Shown: positions 60,504-64,000 of the stretch, piece by piece
Layout: every line of letters begins with the position of its first letter
Position numbering within the stretch: position 1 is the stretch's first letter
Assembly: GCF_025698545.1 (NCBI RefSeq)
Contig: NC_068566.1
Span: 45,053,192-45,117,191 of the forward strand
Direction of reading: 5' to 3'
Source: Gossypium raimondii
Lineage: Eukaryota; Streptophyta; Magnoliopsida; Malvales; Malvaceae
Length of the DNA stretch: 64,000 nucleotides
Translations under genes and position numbers: made by a program
The notes under the pieces: model-generated
What the model was told of the DNA's origin: nothing
The model's database searches: none
What the model saw: only the letters and a program-made list of their open reading frames with translations

Positions 60504-62784
60504 ATGAAGGAGTCGAAGAAAGATTCAGAGAAAGAAGTGTGGGATCCGATTCAAATGAGGAGTTCATCGGGGAACCCACTTGTTCATGGGTCATCGTCAA
60601 GACCCATTCCCAAGCTCATGGTGTGGTTAATCCTTTTCGTTTCGTTTATTTATGTTATTTACACTCTTAAGCTATTAGCCAGCTCGGCTGAAGATTCTTA
60701 CGATGATATCCCTTTCACTTCATCGCTTCATCGGTCTCTATTAAATCCTAACCGAACGGCGGAGATGACAAAGGAGAAGGCGTCTCTTCACCCACATCGG
60801 GATGCTAGAGAAAAACAAGTGGGTTTATTACGAATGCCTAAAGCTCCGCCTAGATGGAGGCCAACGGAGATCCACGACATCGTTTTTGGGATCGCGGCTT
60901 CTTCTAAGCTATGGCAAAAGAGGAAAGAGTACATCAAGATTTGGTACAAACCGGACCGAATGCGCGGTGTGGTTTGGCTGGACAATCGGGTGAAATACTC
61001 TGCCGAAGATAACCGGACCCTACCGCCGGTCCGGTTCTCCAGCGACACTTCGAAATTCCAGTATACGAACTCGCAGGGTCACCGGTCAGCGATTCGGATC
61101 TCGCGGATCGTGACGGAGACGTTGAGTATGAAGATGGATAACGTGAGGTGGTTCGTGATGGGTGACGACGACACCGTCTTCATCACCGAGAATCTCATTA
61201 GGGTTTTGAGGAAATACGACCACACTCAGTATTATTACATCGGAAGCTTATCGGAATCCCATATCCAGAACATATTTTTCTCTTACAGTATGGCTTACGG
61301 CGGCGGTGGGTTCGCCATTAGCTACCCTTTAGCCAAGGCCTTGTCGAAGATGCAAGACCGGTGTATTCAAAGGTACCCGGGATTGTACGGCTCCGATGAT
61401 CGAATGCAAGCTTGTATGGCTGAACTCGGTGTCCCACTCACCAAGGAACTCGGTTTTCACCAGGTAGGTCACTCAGTCTTGTCACTTTTTTCCCATTGTT
61501 AAAGTGCATTCCTTTATGCTATGGGTTTTAATTAATTATCTAAATATTCACCTCTAATCATGATTTAGGGTAAGTTAATCGTGATTAAGTTAATGAACAG
61601 TGCAATCCCTGTTCCCGATGGTTTAAATTTCAGTTTCGGGAAATTTCAGGGGTAGATGATGACGAGGTGGGACCCACTGTTTTGTAGTGTTTAGATCTTG
61701 GTCTCTTGGTTTTTTTCCCAAGCGCTACTATAGCACGTGGGTCTTTTGGGTGGGAGAAACGTCTTGTATTGTGTTTACCTGGTGGAGCCTAGTGCATTTG
61801 AGGCAACGAATCCTCCCATGGTGTGATTGGATTTTTTGGGCTAATTATCGACATTAGTACTCGGTGGGGGCTAAACTGATCGCTGCCCTTCATTGATGAT
61901 GTTATCTGACTAATTTCTAGTTCGAGATGATATGTATTATGTATAAGGCTTGAACATTGAACCCACATTATCTAGGTGTATGCGTTTGTAGATGTTTGTT
62001 GTCATTGAAAAATCAATCTCTGATTGTGTGTTTTTTGTTGGTTAATGGGTACCAGTACGACGTGTATGGGAACTTGTTCGGGCTGCTTGCTGCACACCCT
62101 GTAACGCCTTTAGTATCGCTGCATCACCTCGATGTCGTCGAGCCTATTTACCCCAATGTGACCAGGGTTCAAGCTCTTAATCACCTTATGTTGCCTGCAA
62201 AGCTAGATTCAGCCGGGATCATGCAACAATCCATCTGCTACGACAAAACGAGAAGTTGGACCATATCGGTTTCGTGGGGTTTCGCCATTCAAGTTTTTAG
62301 AGGAATCTTTTCTCCAAGGGAGATAGAAATGCCTTCGAGAACGTTCTTGAATTGGTATAAAAGAGCAGATTACACAGCGTATTCATTCAACACCCGCCCT
62401 GTTAGCCGAAACCCTTGCCAAAAGCCTTTCGTGTTTTACATGTCGGGCGTCGGAATGCATTCCAAACTGAACACAACCGTGAGCAAATATGATCGACACC
62501 GTGTTCCTCATCCTCCTTGCAGATGGAAAATGGCTGATCCTAACAATCTTCAAATGGTGATCGTCTACAAGAAACCCGACCCGAATCTATGGAATAGAGT
62601 AAGTTGCTTTTTATTCACAATTTGCATCAAAGATCAATTATAATCTCTTACTAACATCGAATTCGGGTTTTTTATTTGGCAGTCACCGAGAAGAAACTGT
62701 TGTAGGGTGATGAAAACAAAGGAGCCAAGAACAATGGAGGTGGATGTGGGTGTATGTGAGGAAGGTGAATTTAGTGAAATATAG
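60504..62784 (+). CDS. Fringe-like glycosyltransferase (DUF604 / GT31-related), type II membrane protein
   Basis: Three exons (60504-61463, 62056-62598, 62683-62784) encode 534 aa. After a short cytosolic N-terminus, residues about 38-58 (KLMVWLILFVSFIYVIYTLK) form one membrane anchor, so the enzyme likely resides in the Golgi. The lumenal part has IVFGIAASSKLWQKRKEYIK, the D-x-D site WFVMGDDDTVF (Asp221-Asp223), GGGGFAISYPLAKAL and LGFHQYDVYGNLFGLLAAHP, with DVVEPIYPNV further on. These match the plant DUF604 family related to Fringe and beta-1,3-galactosyltransferases; donor and acceptor are unknown. The C-terminus after the second intron is short and contains two adjacent Cys. I chose the ATG at 60504 for its A at -3; one at 60477 in frame would add nine residues. 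Introns are GT-AG in phase 0. Confidence 0.87.
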
Positions 62785-64000
62785 TGAATAAAGTTGGATT
62801 ATTTTTAGGGATTAGCTTCTTCTTTTTTTGTTTTTTTTTTATGCTCAAATCACTGTCTTTTACTATTCTTTTGTCTTAATTTATCTGTCCCAAATCTCCA
62901 ATTCTTTTTGCAAGAGTTTTTGAGGTAGTCTCGTTTGGGAACCAAACAAGTATGTTGTATAGAAATTTGTATCCCATAAAAGTTACAACCTTTTTTTCAT
63001 CATTATTTGACTCTGCGTTTTGTATTGCTATCATTTAAGGGTTTTTGTTTTTCGAGCTTGAGTAGCTCGACTATATCTTGAGTCGAGCTTGAGTAGCTCA
63101 ACTATCGAACTTCAGATTTCGAATCGAGCTCAGCTCGGTTGAATATCACCCCCAAGCATGAGGAAGGAAAAAAGTGAGGCATGGTTTAAGTCAAAAGAAG
63201 GTGTCAACGGAAACCAACTACACCCCAACAAGGATGGAGTTTAGTGACCGGCAATCATATGCATACCTCAAAAGTCAAAAAAAAAAAAAAAACCCCTTGA
63301 TTGAGCCTCTTTAATTCAATTCAAACCCTAAATTTAATAAACAACGGTTTAAAATGAAGCATTGGATTGCATTGCAACTGAAAAGCCATGAGAAACTCGC
63401 TTTGTCATGCGGAAAATTCGGTGCTGCAAATCTACCCCATACCTATTTCCATCCATTCCTTGACATGTTTACCACACCTATCCAAGTTTAGCACATTGTG
63501 GGACTCGTGAGGATAACAACGGGTTGTAGCAGGTAGATTTTTGTCTATCTTGTCACACTTCCAAATAATGGGTAAACTACTATTAACATCATTAAATTAT
63601 TATTAATAAATTTACCTTTTAGTCACTCAACCTCAAAAAGTTACAAAATAGTTATTAAGCTATTCGTAAGTTTTTATTTAAATCATTAGACTATTAAAAT
63701 CATTGTTGTATAGCCTTTTCTGTTCATACTCCTATACCAATCGAAAGTTTTACCAATTCAAAGTTTTTCTTCTCATTTCTCTTCTATAGTTCAGTTTTTT
63801 TAATGAAATAATTTTAGACGTCACAAATTTGTAAACTAAAACCCAAATAACTTCTCCAATCTCCGACACTAACTGATAGATCGACTTGAATCTAAGGTAT
63901 ATTTTTCTACTCGTCGATGAGTACTGATTCACTGTACCGATTATCAAATCGTCACTTGAAGCTTGCTAGCTAGACTTTAAAAAAGAAAACTTAACATCCC
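62785..64000. other. 3' flank of the DUF604 gene and gene-free end of window
   Basis: At about 63056-63107 a 21-base phrase (GAGCTTGAGTAGCTCGACTA) is repeated twice about 31 bases apart. At 63560-63720 a MITE-like 'gtcactcaacctc / ggtaaac' half resembles the inside of the 21.4-kb fold-back. Otherwise nothing recognised. Confidence 0.35.

Overview
The window is nuclear DNA of a flowering plant, almost certainly a eudicot. It is AT-rich, with intron-bearing plant genes (GT-AG introns, AT-rich intron sequence) separated by long stretches of decayed transposable elements, plus a fragment of plastid DNA. The protein sequences and the repeat families look like Malvaceae (cotton, Gossypium, would fit), but that is an impression from memory and not proven by the sequence. 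I see no tRNA, rRNA or CRISPR features.

Seven conventional protein-coding genes are supported. In order: a ROH1/BPS1-like DUF793 gene (-, 9.7-10.9 kb); an R2R3-MYB of the MYB26 type (+, 27.8-29.3 kb); ribosomal protein eS10 (+, 33.0-34.6 kb); cytosolic HSP90 ending in MEEVD (-, 36.2-39.3 kb); an MPK4-type TEY MAP kinase (+, 43.5-46.9 kb); a GH28 polygalacturonase-like protein (-, 47.3-49.1 kb); and a DUF604 fringe-like glycosyltransferase (+, 60.5-62.8 kb). eS10/HSP90 and MPK4/GH28 are tail-to-tail pairs. There is no operon-like functional grouping. A tandem pair of very small genes (62 and 67 aa, 53.4 and 55.7 kb), each with a conserved TATA box, is the least familiar coding content.

The remainder is mostly transposon debris. 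There are at least seven 3'-end LINE fragments with RNase H remnants. A tRNA-derived SINE family has about nine copies, one with a 13-bp target duplication and an empty site in a nearby duplicate. A family of Mutator-like MITEs carries 9-10 bp target duplications, and one of these sits in an eS10 intron. Several long fold-back elements occur, the largest a 1.38-kb inverted repeat at 21.2-22.6 kb. Copia remnants (a primer-binding site with gag, and a 5' LTR) and a candidate hAT MITE are also present. A truncated copy of the first exon of an ARF5/MONOPTEROS-like gene lies at 5.25 kb. A chimeric plastid insertion (rps12 intron next to rpoC2) lies at 40.0-40.9 kb.

The items most worth a second look are the tandem small-gene duplication with its datable SINE insertion, the giant fold-back, the ARF5 fragment, the plastid chimera, and an in-frame alternative splice acceptor in the MAP kinase.
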